Source of the DNA: Caballeronia turbans
GTDB lineage: Bacteria > Pseudomonadota > Gammaproteobacteria > Burkholderiales > Burkholderiaceae
DNA length: 64,000 nt
Reading direction: 5' to 3'
Assembly: GCA_001544655.2 (NCBI GenBank)
Contig: FCOD02000005.1
Span: forward strand, 186,001 to 250,000
The position numbers and the translations under genes were made by a program. A model generated the notes under the pieces. The model was not told where the DNA came from, did no database searches, and saw only the letters and a program-made list of their open reading frames with translations. Every line of letters starts with the position of its first letter. Position 1 is the first letter of the stretch. This document shows, piece after piece, positions 16,406 to 24,716 of the stretch.

Positions 16406-16431
16406 CATAAAAAAGCCGCCCGAAGGCGGCT
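16406..16431 (-). terminator. intrinsic terminator after acyltransferase gene (first of two)
   Basis: AGCCGCC, CGAA loop, GGCGGCT, then six T on the minus strand, 42 bp after the acyltransferase stop. Confidence 0.8.
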
Positions 16432-16472
16432 CACACTGCACTTCTACTGGTCTCAGTCAATCGCAAGTTTCG

Positions 16473-17651
16473 TTACGGCAGTGCCCGGTAGTAACCTGAA
16501 AAGAAGAATACGAGCCCACCGGCCATCGAAGCGATCGTTCCTGACCATGCGAACATGCCGAGCCATTTCTGTGCGTCTTCGGTCACCAACTGTCTCGCGC
16601 GTAAAGCAGGCATTTCAATAGCGACTCTTGTAATGTAGGCCATAGCAATCGACACAGGAATGCCGATGACGCATCTGATAAAGCCGCTTTGATAGGTCTT
16701 CGAAAGAAGCACGAGGATTGGAAAGTGCCACAGGTACAAACTATATGAGACAACGCCAACAGAAACCATGGGGTGCCATTCGAGCACGCGCCGAACGACG
16801 CCACGCTCGGCGTTCGATACAACGTGCGCGATAATTATCGCCGTGCAAAGCCACGTCACTATCATCGACCACCAGCGCCAGCCGTAAAAGGCGCAAATTA
16901 AGAATATGGCGGCTGCCGCAGCCGCATGCCGACTGGTGACCTTGCATGGACTCAACATCGCGAGGCTCGCGCCAATCAGCAATCCTGGAAGTCTCATATA
17001 CAGCGCGTTATACAAGTGGACGTGACTGGCGCCCATCTGCGCCACCGTGATCGTGGCGACCCATGATGCGGCGGCCAGAGCAATCGCCAAGATGCGCCCC
17101 TTATCGATTCCGATCCTCCACAGCACGAGCAATACGGCCGGCCACAGCAGGTAGAACTGCTCTTCGATAGCGAGCGACCAAGTATGGGCCATGATCCCGG
17201 GCGAGAAGGAGAGCGGGAACGCGCGTAGCCAGTCTGCAATATAAGCCAGTGCCGCGATTGCATTAAGTGCAACATCCTGCATATCTAGACCTGACCCAAC
17301 AAACATGAACAACGAGACGTTCACGACCAGCAATGCCGGCAAGAGCCGCATTAATCGGCTCCAGTAGAAGCTCATGAACGAACGCCCGCTTTCGAACTGG
17401 CGCAGCAGCACACGCGTGATTAAATAACCGCTCAGCGTGAAGAAGATGTCGACGCCAGTGCCCCCAGGGCGCCCGACAACAGGTATGTCGAAGTGACCGA
17501 ACATCACCAACAAGACCGCGACTGCCCGCATGCCGTCTAGCGCCGGAGCGTAGTCAATCCCGGTTGTCTCTCGCTTTGACTCAATGATGCCCGCGTGCGA
17601 TGTCCGCTGACAATGTTGCACTTGTGTACCGTCGTCCGATCCGATTCCCAT
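16473..17651 (-). CDS. membrane acyltransferase (Acyl_transf_3), probable surface-polysaccharide modifier
   Basis: 392 residues with about ten membrane helices. Hallmarks of the OafA/acyltransferase-3 family are present: ALDGMRAVAVLLVM near the start, GGTGVDIFFTLSGYLIT, RLMRLLPAL and HTWSLAIEEQFYLLWP with its conserved Glu residues. Such enzymes transfer acetyl groups to O-antigen or other glycans; in phages they cause serotype conversion. The gene is visibly more A+T-rich than its neighbours and sits between terminators on both sides, as morons do. A TTG at 17657 also opens the frame; ATG at 17651 is preferred. No convincing promoter was identified in 17658-17821. Confidence 0.85.
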   Translation of the reverse strand: MGIGSDDGTQVQHCQRTSHAGIIESKRETTGIDYAPALDGMRAVAVLLVMFGHFDIPVVGRPGGTGVDIFFTLSGYLITRVLLRQFESGRSFMSFYWSRLMRLLPALLVVNVSLFMFVGSGLDMQDVALNAIAALAYIADWLRAFPLSFSPGIMAHTWSLAIEEQFYLLWPAVLLVLWRIGIDKGRILAIALAAASWVATITVAQMGASHVHLYNALYMRLPGLLIGASLAMLSPCKVTSRHAAAAAAIFLICAFYGWRWWSMIVTWLCTAIIIAHVVSNAERGVVRRVLEWHPMVSVGVVSYSLYLWHFPILVLLSKTYQSGFIRCVIGIPVSIAMAYITRVAIEMPALRARQLVTEDAQKWLGMFAWSGTIASMAGGLVFFFSGYYRALP

Positions 17652-17821
17652 GTTCAAGCGGCATTGCCGCCGTTAGTCCGCGATCGCGTGATGGTACACC
17701 AGTGTCCAACGCGGAATCCCTTTCGCATCTCTCGAGTCATTCACATCTACGCATCGCAAGGTACGAATTCTGATAAACTGCGCGCCGGCGCCTTGTGGCT
17801 GGTCCATTCAGCTGCCGGACA

Positions 17822-17855
17822 CCAAAGCCCCATGCTCCCCGGGGAGATGGGGCTT
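17822..17855 (-). terminator. terminator of the tail operon
   Basis: AGCCCCAT, 13-base centre, ATGGGGCT, then TTTGG on the minus strand, about 60 bp after the tail fibre chaperone stop. The rest of 17658-17913 holds no gene. Confidence 0.65.
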
Positions 17856-17913
17856 ACTTCCAAAATGATCCGACGATGTTAGCGTTCGAAAATTCGACGC
17901 GGACAGAATCCGA

Positions 17914-18345
17914 TCAAGATGCAGATGGAGCACTCGTCCAGATAGGCAGCGTCTGCGCTAAATCAACGCGATTGACCGCGACGCGGTACTGCTTCCACCG
18001 TGTAAGCATCTCCTTTTCTGCGTCTGTTGCCATGTCAAGGTCAACAGCGTCTTGCAGCGGGGCAATCGCGAGCGCAGCGCTGGCTAGCAACGCGTCGCGT
18101 GTCGATGTATTCGCTGCAAGAATCTCTACAGGCGTAGGCTGATACGGAACAGGGGCGGCGAACGTTGCGCCGTCGTATGTCCAGCGCTGCTCAGGCATCG
18201 GAGTAGCGTCGGTCACATCAACGAGAGTTGCAACGAATTCCGGCGTGAACCTTTCTTCGATCGGAATATCATGTCCCTCGTCATCCGCCATCGGCGCAAT
18301 GATCTCCATGACTACGCCGGCTTCAATACGCGCGTAAGTTTTCAT
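17914..18345 (-). CDS. tail fibre assembly protein
   Basis: 143 residues starting MKTYARIEAGVVMEII. The ATG overlaps the tail fibre stop by one base (TAATG). It has the layout of small tail fibre chaperones: a short N-terminal domain with PE.RWTYDG..F.AP and a C-terminal helical part (ATDAEKEMLTRWKQYRVAVNRVD) typical of Tfa/Gp38-like or DUF4376-like proteins. It would help fold the glycine-rich fibre upstream. Confidence 0.75.
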   Translation of the reverse strand: MKTYARIEAGVVMEIIAPMADDEGHDIPIEERFTPEFVATLVDVTDATPMPEQRWTYDGATFAAPVPYQPTPVEILAANTSTRDALLASAALAIAPLQDAVDLDMATDAEKEMLTRWKQYRVAVNRVDLAQTLPIWTSAPSAS

Positions 18346-19223
18346 TAAGCATACTCGTAGATAACAATACAGCCAATTGAACCGGAACCGCCCGTCAATG
18401 CGCCCGACGAGATAGCGTTTGCCGTTCCGCCGCCGCCTGCGCCCGGACCGATAGCATTTGCTCCACCAACGTTCCCGCCGACGTTCCCGCCGCCCACTCC
18501 GAACGGACCGTCGCCGCCTTTGCCACCAGTGCACAAGTTTGCTGACAGCCCAAGCGCTAGGGAGACGCTGCCAGCTGCGCCGCCCCTGTTAAGTTGCCCA
18601 CCGGTGCCAGCAGGCGTTGCAGAGTTCCCCGCAAATCCAGTAGGACCGGCCCCCGCTGCATTGACACCCCCGGCCAATCCGCCGGTGCAGGTGAGCAACG
18701 CCCCGAATGAAGTGGTACCTCCCGCCGTGCCAGCAGCTCCGACGCCGCCTGCGCCGGCAGCGCCGATCGTCATTGTGACGCCAGAAAATCCCGACGTGAA
18801 CCTTGCTATACCGTATGACCCTGCCGAACCTGGCGATCCTGTTGAAATCTGCGACGCCCCCACTGCGGGCGCACCGCCACCGCCGCCACCGCCGCCGACG
18901 GCCTCAACGACGATCGAATTAGTGCCGGCTGTTGGCGTATATGTGCCGGAGCTGACGATCACACGGACGTTCAGCAGGCGCCCGGAACCATAAAGCGTGT
19001 TCAGCGCGGACAACACCTGGTTGTACGTCGTCTTGCTAGGTGTGAGACCTCCGGCCACCACGACCGCACGCAGCTCTTCCTGGATCATGTTCAGCCACGA
19101 TCCGCGGACGTTCGTCGCGGGCGTGCCGGCAGTGGGATTGCCTTCGGTGAAGAACCCTTCCGTCCCGGCAGCTTCCGGTGTCGGGATCGAGGTTGCAGCC
19201 GTCGGGTCGTCGATTCGAAACAT
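18345..19223 (-). CDS. glycine-rich tail fibre protein
   Basis: 292 residues. The N-terminal attachment domain (about 1-100) includes GSWLNMIQEELRAVVVAGGLTPS, common to short fibres of contractile phages. The rest is glycine- and alanine-rich, with runs such as GGGGGGGG, and ends in a beta strand (SGSIGCIVIYEYA), as glycine-rich tips do. Probably the receptor-contacting fibre; no large Mu S-type fibre exists. Last structural gene before its chaperone. Confidence 0.8.
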   Translation of the reverse strand: MFRIDDPTAATSIPTPEAAGTEGFFTEGNPTAGTPATNVRGSWLNMIQEELRAVVVAGGLTPSKTTYNQVLSALNTLYGSGRLLNVRVIVSSGTYTPTAGTNSIVVEAVGGGGGGGGAPAVGASQISTGSPGSAGSYGIARFTSGFSGVTMTIGAAGAGGVGAAGTAGGTTSFGALLTCTGGLAGGVNAAGAGPTGFAGNSATPAGTGGQLNRGGAAGSVSLALGLSANLCTGGKGGDGPFGVGGGNVGGNVGGANAIGPGAGGGGTANAISSGALTGGSGSIGCIVIYEYA

Positions 19224-19235
19224 GTGGTTTGCCTC

Positions 19236-19832
19236 TTAGGCGTACGCGAAAATTGGAATGGTGTGTGCCGGCATAACCGCCCGGAACTCGCACTCGAGAA
19301 CGTTATTGCCCCAGGACGCCAGCGGGTCGCCCGCTGCCATCGCGCCCGCCACCGCGCGCACGACGGTGGTCAGCGGTGCCGTGATCTTCCAGGTGAAGTT
19401 CCAGTCGTATCCGTTGGCCGGCTGACCCGCGCGCAACATGCCGGCGCGCGCTTGCGTGTATTGCGTGACGGTCACCGTGTAGCCAAGCGATGCCGCAAAT
19501 GCCACGAGCTGCGGAATCGATGCGCCTCCCATCGAAGTAAGGCGAGCGATAACTTGCGCACGCCGGGCCGGAACAGTCGGCGCTTCGCCAGCGCAAGGAT
19601 CGGGCAGCCCGAGCGTCGATTCCCACTCCGGCAAGAGCTCGTACGTCGTCGAAGGAAACGCGTCGACCAAAAGGTAATTGGCGCGCGCAGTCTGCCGCTC
19701 GTATGCAGGCGCTAGCCCGGAAAGAACCTTCGTCTGGACGGCATCTGGGTCGCGCGGCCAGACTCGCCCACGCGGCAGAAGTGCCTGCATTGCGGGCAGA
19801 AAGTCAGCGGCCTTGAAGTTCGGTGCAAGCAT
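19236..19832 (-). CDS. baseplate-associated protein, Mu gp48-like (DUF2313/YmfQ)
   Basis: 198 residues beginning MLAPNFKAADFLPAMQALLPRG. RGRVWPRDP, ...LLVDAFPSTTYELLPEWESTLGLPD and RRAQVIARLTSMGG are the recognised DUF2313 motifs. These proteins link baseplate and fibres in Mu-type tails. Order after the gp47-like gene matches Mu. Confidence 0.85.
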   Translation of the reverse strand: MLAPNFKAADFLPAMQALLPRGRVWPRDPDAVQTKVLSGLAPAYERQTARANYLLVDAFPSTTYELLPEWESTLGLPDPCAGEAPTVPARRAQVIARLTSMGGASIPQLVAFAASLGYTVTVTQYTQARAGMLRAGQPANGYDWNFTWKITAPLTTVVRAVAGAMAAGDPLASWGNNVLECEFRAVMPAHTIPIFAYA

Positions 19833-19839
19833 GACGGCC

Positions 19840-21003
19840 TCAAACGTAGTTCACGCCAGCGAGCACCGGGATCTGGCCGAAGCCGCTCTTGATGTTTCCT
19901 GGGTAAGTCGTCGTGGTTGCTCCGACCACGCCTTGAACAAGCGTGATAACAAAGCCGCTCGTGCCAGAGACCGACGCAATCGCCGACTCGATGTCGGATC
20001 GATTGATCGTCCCCGCGCGTGGGTCGCCGTTCCGAAATAGGACATCGGAGATCGCCGCAGAGATCGCCGCGCGAGTCGCGGTTGACGTGCTCGTAAGTCC
20101 GGAAAGGGTGAACGTCAGATTGTTCCCGACGGGCGCGCAAGAATACACAAGCGCGGTCACCGGCTGCTCGCTCACGAGCGTGTCGGCGACAACGAGCTGA
20201 TCACCAGTTGCGACGGTTCCGCGCGGCGTACCCCCTGGGCCCTTGTCGTACTGCGAGCAGCCATTAGTGCCTTGAGGGAATCCGTTGTGGATAGCCTCCG
20301 CAGAGTCCCACATCGTGTAGATCACAACAGTGCCGGCGCCGAAACCGTTCGGCGCGCACCATGCACGCGAGACGCCGGGCACGGCGAGCGCCCATCCGAC
20401 ATAGTCGTTGAGGTCGCCGCCTTGCGGTGTGTTCTGGTACGCGGCGAGCATTCGCGTGCGCAGATCGTCGTTGTCTTCGATGTCTGAGCCAGAGGCAACC
20501 GTGCCCGTGATCGTTCCCGACGACTGCAATCCCGACACCGCAACGCCGAGAGCGACGGCCGTGCCCGGGTCGGCGTTGCCTGCTGAGCCTGCCGAGGTTG
20601 CGACGATCGTCACGGCCAGAGAACCAGTCCCGTCGACCGTCGCGGTTGCGCCCGTCGTGTATGTCGCGCCATCACTGCGCACGACCTGCGTTCCGGCATT
20701 CAGAACGGTTCCCGTCACGCCAGCGAACGAAGCCGTCAACTGCGCTGGCGTCGCGGCCTTGCGATAGACCTTTTTGAGCGCCGCCCAACCTTCCAGATAT
20801 TCGTCTTCCGCGGTGAACGGAACCGCCTGCTTGGCAATCCAGTCGAGATACCCCATCTGCAGGTTAGACATTCCCGCCTGCACCTTTCCGACCACCTTCA
20901 AGACGGTACGGCGCAGCGTTGCATCAGCACCCTGCAAGGCCGAGTTAATGTCAGCCGCCACCTCGCTGATCAAGGTGGAGAGCGTTTTACGTTGGAATGG
21001 CAT
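19840..21003 (-). CDS. baseplate wedge protein, Mu gp47-like (Baseplate J)
   Basis: 387 residues. N-terminus with PFTAEDEYLEGWAALKKVYRKAATPA, then repeated beta segments (TVLNAGTQVVRSDGATYTTGA), DLRTRMLAAYQNTPQGGDLNDYVGWALAVPGVSRAWC typical of baseplate J, and a C-terminal domain with DVLFRNGDPRAGTINRSDIE. Forms baseplate wedges of contractile tails. Two bases separate it from the gp46-like gene. Confidence 0.9.
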   Translation of the reverse strand: MPFQRKTLSTLISEVAADINSALQGADATLRRTVLKVVGKVQAGMSNLQMGYLDWIAKQAVPFTAEDEYLEGWAALKKVYRKAATPAQLTASFAGVTGTVLNAGTQVVRSDGATYTTGATATVDGTGSLAVTIVATSAGSAGNADPGTAVALGVAVSGLQSSGTITGTVASGSDIEDNDDLRTRMLAAYQNTPQGGDLNDYVGWALAVPGVSRAWCAPNGFGAGTVVIYTMWDSAEAIHNGFPQGTNGCSQYDKGPGGTPRGTVATGDQLVVADTLVSEQPVTALVYSCAPVGNNLTFTLSGLTSTSTATRAAISAAISDVLFRNGDPRAGTINRSDIESAIASVSGTSGFVITLVQGVVGATTTTYPGNIKSGFGQIPVLAGVNYV

Positions 21004-21004
21004 A

Positions 21005-21451
21005 TCAGGTGAGCTGTTGCCATGCCCATGCGTACGTCAGAGAGACGCTGGGCCCGGCCGGTTGATAGAGCGTTATCTGCGCGCCGAGAAGCGTGTCGCG
21101 CGTCCATTCCGTCTGAACATCCATGCTCGCAACGACGCCGTCATCGACGAGCCATTGCAGCGCCTCGACGATGTAGTCGCGCGCGTTGTTGAGCACCTCT
21201 TGAGTCTGCTTCGACCTATCCAGCAGCCAGAGCCGCGAGCCGATTGGGCTGTCCTCGTCGAGGTCGCCCCACCAGCCGCGGGCATCATCGGTGCCATCAG
21301 GAATGACGTCATCGGCGTTCGCCGCGCGGTCGGTGAAGAGGCTCAGCAGCACTGCAGTTTGCAGATCGTTCCCGGTCAGCAGATCGGGACCGAGCTGCTG
21401 CCAATCGCCGCGGCTGTTCGCGGCATCCCAGACGATGCTGATGTCGGACAT
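21005..21451 (-). CDS. baseplate protein, Mu gp46-like
   Basis: 148 residues with the GPDLLTGNDLQTAVLLSLFTD start and a central DARGWWGD...GSRLWLLDRSKQT motif of the phage gp46 family (related to gp25 lysozyme-fold wedge proteins). Position between gp45- and gp47-like genes is canonical. Confidence 0.9.
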   Translation of the reverse strand: MSDISIVWDAANSRGDWQQLGPDLLTGNDLQTAVLLSLFTDRAANADDVIPDGTDDARGWWGDLDEDSPIGSRLWLLDRSKQTQEVLNNARDYIVEALQWLVDDGVVASMDVQTEWTRDTLLGAQITLYQPAGPSVSLTYAWAWQQLT

Positions 21452-21454
21452 GTG

Positions 21455-22018
21455 TTACTCCGGCTGTGTCGGCGGTTGCGTGTTGATCGTGCTGCCGCCG
21501 GCCTGCACGTTTACGATCGGATGCGTGTGCAAATTGGCGACCGTGCGCATCCCGGCCACTGTCCGCGTGTTCGTCTCGTAGTTGTCGAGGATGTCGCCCC
21601 TGCACTTGAGCAACGGAGTGTCCGCATCAATCTCGGGTGTGTTCGTAATCGTGACCGGCTTTCCGCCGCCATCGAGCACCATGCCAGCCTGCGAGAGATA
21701 GACTTTTTGGCCCGTGTTGTCGTGCACCACAACCTCGCCGCTCGCCAGCGCGGTGACGCGATACTTGGCGTTCGAGGTGGCGATGACGATGCCGTTCGTG
21801 CGTTCTCCATTGCCGAAAACAATCAGAGCCTCAGAGCCGAGCGGCGGATTCGATGACAGCCCGTACTCGACGTAGCGCGGAATGTCACCGACCGTCTCAA
21901 GCGCGTTGATCCTCGCCTGCAGGTACTGGACCGTTCGCGTGTCGTCGACGAACGAGATCACCGCGCGGCTCACGAACAGACGAATCCGCCGCGCCAGCGA
22001 GTTCAGTGCGTCATGCAT
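21455..22018 (-). CDS. baseplate spike, Mu gp45-like (gpV)
   Basis: 187 residues. An OB-fold-type N-terminal half carries DIPRYVEYGLSSNPP..SEALIVFGNG, followed by a repetitive beta stretch (EVVVHDNTGQKVYLSQAG) and a C-terminal HTH (His-Thr-His) tip near residue 165, like the metal-binding HxH apex of Mu and P2 spikes. It pierces the outer membrane on tail contraction. Confidence 0.88.
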   Translation of the reverse strand: MHDALNSLARRIRLFVSRAVISFVDDTRTVQYLQARINALETVGDIPRYVEYGLSSNPPLGSEALIVFGNGERTNGIVIATSNAKYRVTALASGEVVVHDNTGQKVYLSQAGMVLDGGGKPVTITNTPEIDADTPLLKCRGDILDNYETNTRTVAGMRTVANLHTHPIVNVQAGGSTINTQPPTQPE

Positions 22019-22026
22019 CGAAATCC

Positions 22027-23106
22027 CTATTCCGGAGCGATGTCCGGATCAATGCGCTGCAGTACGAGCGGCTCGGGTAGAAATGCCTGCCGCGGAGCGA
22101 GCAACAACTCGGTATGTGTTCCGTGCTCGTCAAGAATGAACGTCGTCTCAGTTATAAGCAGCAGAGTCTTCTCTGGAATCTTCAGCAGCGGCATCGTCAC
22201 CGGCACCTGGTAATTCAAGTACCACGGTGATCCGCTTGCATCGAGCCAACTGTCGACCAGCACTCGAACCTGACGGGACATACCGTAAGCGCGTGCGACT
22301 TGCCAATCCACACGACGCTGAAGATATGTTCGGTCTGACGCGGGCTGCTCTGACACGATGTACTTCGTGCGCCACCGCTTCACGCCGCGATCGAACGCTG
22401 TGTATTCCGGCAACAGATTCACGCCGATGTCCGTCGCGTTGTTGTAGTTGGTCAAGACGCCGGAGACGCTTGAAAATCTGCCGAGCGAACTCTTCACAGA
22501 CACAGCAGATTCGACGTTTTTGCCGAGCTCAAGTCCCGTCGAGCCTAAGTCATCGCCTGCCATCGCAAGGCACAGCGATCCGTCTTCAAGCTCGAACGCG
22601 AGAACGCCGCTATACCGGCAGCATCGTTCGATCACTTCCCACGGCGTCTCTGTGATGGATATAAGCTGAAATGGAATCGTCGGCAGGTCGTCGATCACCG
22701 CCTGGAGACTCGCCGTGACCACGACCTCAAGCTCAAATTTCTTGACAAGGTCGCGACAGACGGCATCAATACGGCTGTTCGCCAAAATGCTGTAGACCGG
22801 CGCACTGCAGTCGATCAAATCCTGACACCGTCCACGCCCCGTCGCGCGAACCATATGCTCGTGCGGCGTGATGATGTATTCGACTGTATCGACATACCCC
22901 GTCAGCAACAGATTGTCAGCATCGATAGCAATCTGAATCGGCGCACCACCGATCAGCGATGTTTCGTCGACCTCAGAAGGAAACCGCTCCGTCATTTCCA
23001 GCACGAATGATCCCGTGCAACTTTCAATCGAGCGCGTCACGCGCGCCGCCGTCCATCCGGTGATCGAGATTTTCGACTCTGGCAGCGTCACAACGAGTGA
23101 ATTCAT
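22027..23106 (-). CDS. baseplate hub protein, Mu gpP/gp44-like
   Basis: 359 residues starting MNSLVVTLPESKISITGWTAARVTRSIESCTGSF. It shows the late-control/gp27-like pattern: VDETSLIGGAPIQIAIDADNLLLTGYVD, the ATGRGRCQDLIDCSA motif and LNYQVPVTMPLLKIPEKTLLLITE. Forms the central hub to which the spike binds. The start ATG overlaps the tape measure stop. Confidence 0.88.
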   Translation of the reverse strand: MNSLVVTLPESKISITGWTAARVTRSIESCTGSFVLEMTERFPSEVDETSLIGGAPIQIAIDADNLLLTGYVDTVEYIITPHEHMVRATGRGRCQDLIDCSAPVYSILANSRIDAVCRDLVKKFELEVVVTASLQAVIDDLPTIPFQLISITETPWEVIERCCRYSGVLAFELEDGSLCLAMAGDDLGSTGLELGKNVESAVSVKSSLGRFSSVSGVLTNYNNATDIGVNLLPEYTAFDRGVKRWRTKYIVSEQPASDRTYLQRRVDWQVARAYGMSRQVRVLVDSWLDASGSPWYLNYQVPVTMPLLKIPEKTLLLITETTFILDEHGTHTELLLAPRQAFLPEPLVLQRIDPDIAPE

Positions 23107-24713
23107 CAGTACGTCGCCCCGAGTGCGAATTGACTAGTTGAGCCGGTCGAGCCGCGCTCCACCGTCGATTTCACGTTCGGCGTGCCCGAGACTTCAGCGC
23201 GAGAGCCCTTCGGCAGGTTGCCAAGTTCCACCTTCACGCGAAGCTCGCCGTCCGAACGCGCCGGCGCCGCGTCTTGCTGCGCCGCATCCGTCCCTTGTTC
23301 CCCGGAATAGAGCCCAGCGATACGATTCGCGGTCGCAGCGCGTGCCGCAGCTTCCGCTGCTGCGGCCGCGGGCCGCTCGTACAGCCGCGAAACAACATCG
23401 GCAGCTTGGCCTGGCGTACGAGCCATTTCTAACTCGGCACCAGCGCGCTGCTCACCGCCCTGCCGTAGCTCGTAATCGACGAATCCGAGCTGCTGCTCGA
23501 GCGTCGAATTGCCGATCCAGTTCCCCGCCCACTGCTGAAACGCGGCTTGGCGGTCGGGATGCCACTGCGCGATGCCGTACGCCTTGCCGTTATCGCCGCT
23601 TGCCGCCGGATCGATGCCGCTCTCGTGCTGCAGGTTCGATACGATCCCGATTGCCTGCGCACGCGTCCAACCGCGCGACTCGAAGAACGAGACGGCGGCC
23701 GGAACGTTGGCATTCGGCTCGGCGCCAACCTGGGCGTTCGTGCGCGCGCCGTTCCCTCGCAAGAAGTTGCCGAACTTCTCAAGCCCATCGATTGCGCGGT
23801 CGCCGAGGTTCGCTGCGGGCGGGGCATCCGGCGACGAAGCGGGAACATAGCTGCTGCCGTTCCAGCGCGTCGGCACATAGTCCTGTCCGTTCACGCGCGC
23901 GATGACGCGCTCGACGCCTTCCAGAAAGGTCGTCAGCGCCGGAGCGAGGCCGCCGAGTATCGTCTGCTTCGTCTTGTCGAACTGCGCGTCGAGTCTTGAC
24001 ATCGCCTCGGCGTAATCGTTCGCGTGACGAATATCGTCATCGCTCGGTGCGAGCGCAACGCCGCGCGCGTAGCGGTCACGCACACCGCCGGCGCCCTTGT
24101 TGAGCAGATCTTCCAAGCCACCAGCGTCGAGCGCTTCAAACAAGCGATGACGCGCGAGCGGACCGTTCCGGCTGTTCACGCTTTCGCCGGCCGCAGCGAT
24201 CTGCTCGAGCAGACGCTCGGAACTGAACTGGCCGCGCTCGTCAAGCCCGTTGATGCCGTACGCCTGATAGATCATCCGCTTCTGCGGATCGCGACCTTGC
24301 GTCGACTCGTAGTACCCGCGCGTCACGCCCTCGACCGAAGACGTCGCCTGCTCGGCACTCAGGCCGACCGACTTTGCCGCATTCTGGATGCCGAACAGCT
24401 GCTTGGCATCGATACCGAGGGTCAGCGACTTGTTGCTGACGCTGCGCACGGTGTTTGCCCATGCCGATTCGATCGAAAGGATCTTCGACGTGACGAGCGC
24501 GGCTGCGCCTACAACGCCAGCGAGCAATGCGCCGCTGAGCGCGCTTGCGCGCGTCGCTCCGGTCACGAAGCTTTGCACTGCCGTCATGCGCTGCGAAGAG
24601 CGCGTCGTGCGCATCATCGCCTGATCGATGGCACGAAGGTTCCGGTTCGCCGAAGCGAAACCCGCCCCCGTCCTGTCGAGCGCGGAGATGACGATCGTCA
24701 GGTTGTTTGCCAT
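23106..24713 (-). CDS. tail tape measure protein with C-terminal tail lysozyme domain
   Basis: 535 residues. The N-terminal half is helical with small-residue hydrophobic segments (SALSGALLAGVVGAAALV near residue 60) as in tape measures. Residues about 345-425 read as a phage tail lysozyme: AVSFFESRGWTRAQAIGIVSNLQHESGIDP with a candidate catalytic Glu, then GIAQWHPDRQAAFQQW. The enzyme would cut peptidoglycan during DNA entry. It is short for a tape measure. It is encoded after, not before, the gpN-like gene. Confidence 0.82.
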   Translation of the reverse strand: MANNLTIVISALDRTGAGFASANRNLRAIDQAMMRTTRSSQRMTAVQSFVTGATRASALSGALLAGVVGAAALVTSKILSIESAWANTVRSVSNKSLTLGIDAKQLFGIQNAAKSVGLSAEQATSSVEGVTRGYYESTQGRDPQKRMIYQAYGINGLDERGQFSSERLLEQIAAAGESVNSRNGPLARHRLFEALDAGGLEDLLNKGAGGVRDRYARGVALAPSDDDIRHANDYAEAMSRLDAQFDKTKQTILGGLAPALTTFLEGVERVIARVNGQDYVPTRWNGSSYVPASSPDAPPAANLGDRAIDGLEKFGNFLRGNGARTNAQVGAEPNANVPAAVSFFESRGWTRAQAIGIVSNLQHESGIDPAASGDNGKAYGIAQWHPDRQAAFQQWAGNWIGNSTLEQQLGFVDYELRQGGEQRAGAELEMARTPGQAADVVSRLYERPAAAAAEAAARAATANRIAGLYSGEQGTDAAQQDAAPARSDGELRVKVELGNLPKGSRAEVSGTPNVKSTVERGSTGSTSQFALGATY

Positions 24714-24716
24714 GGA

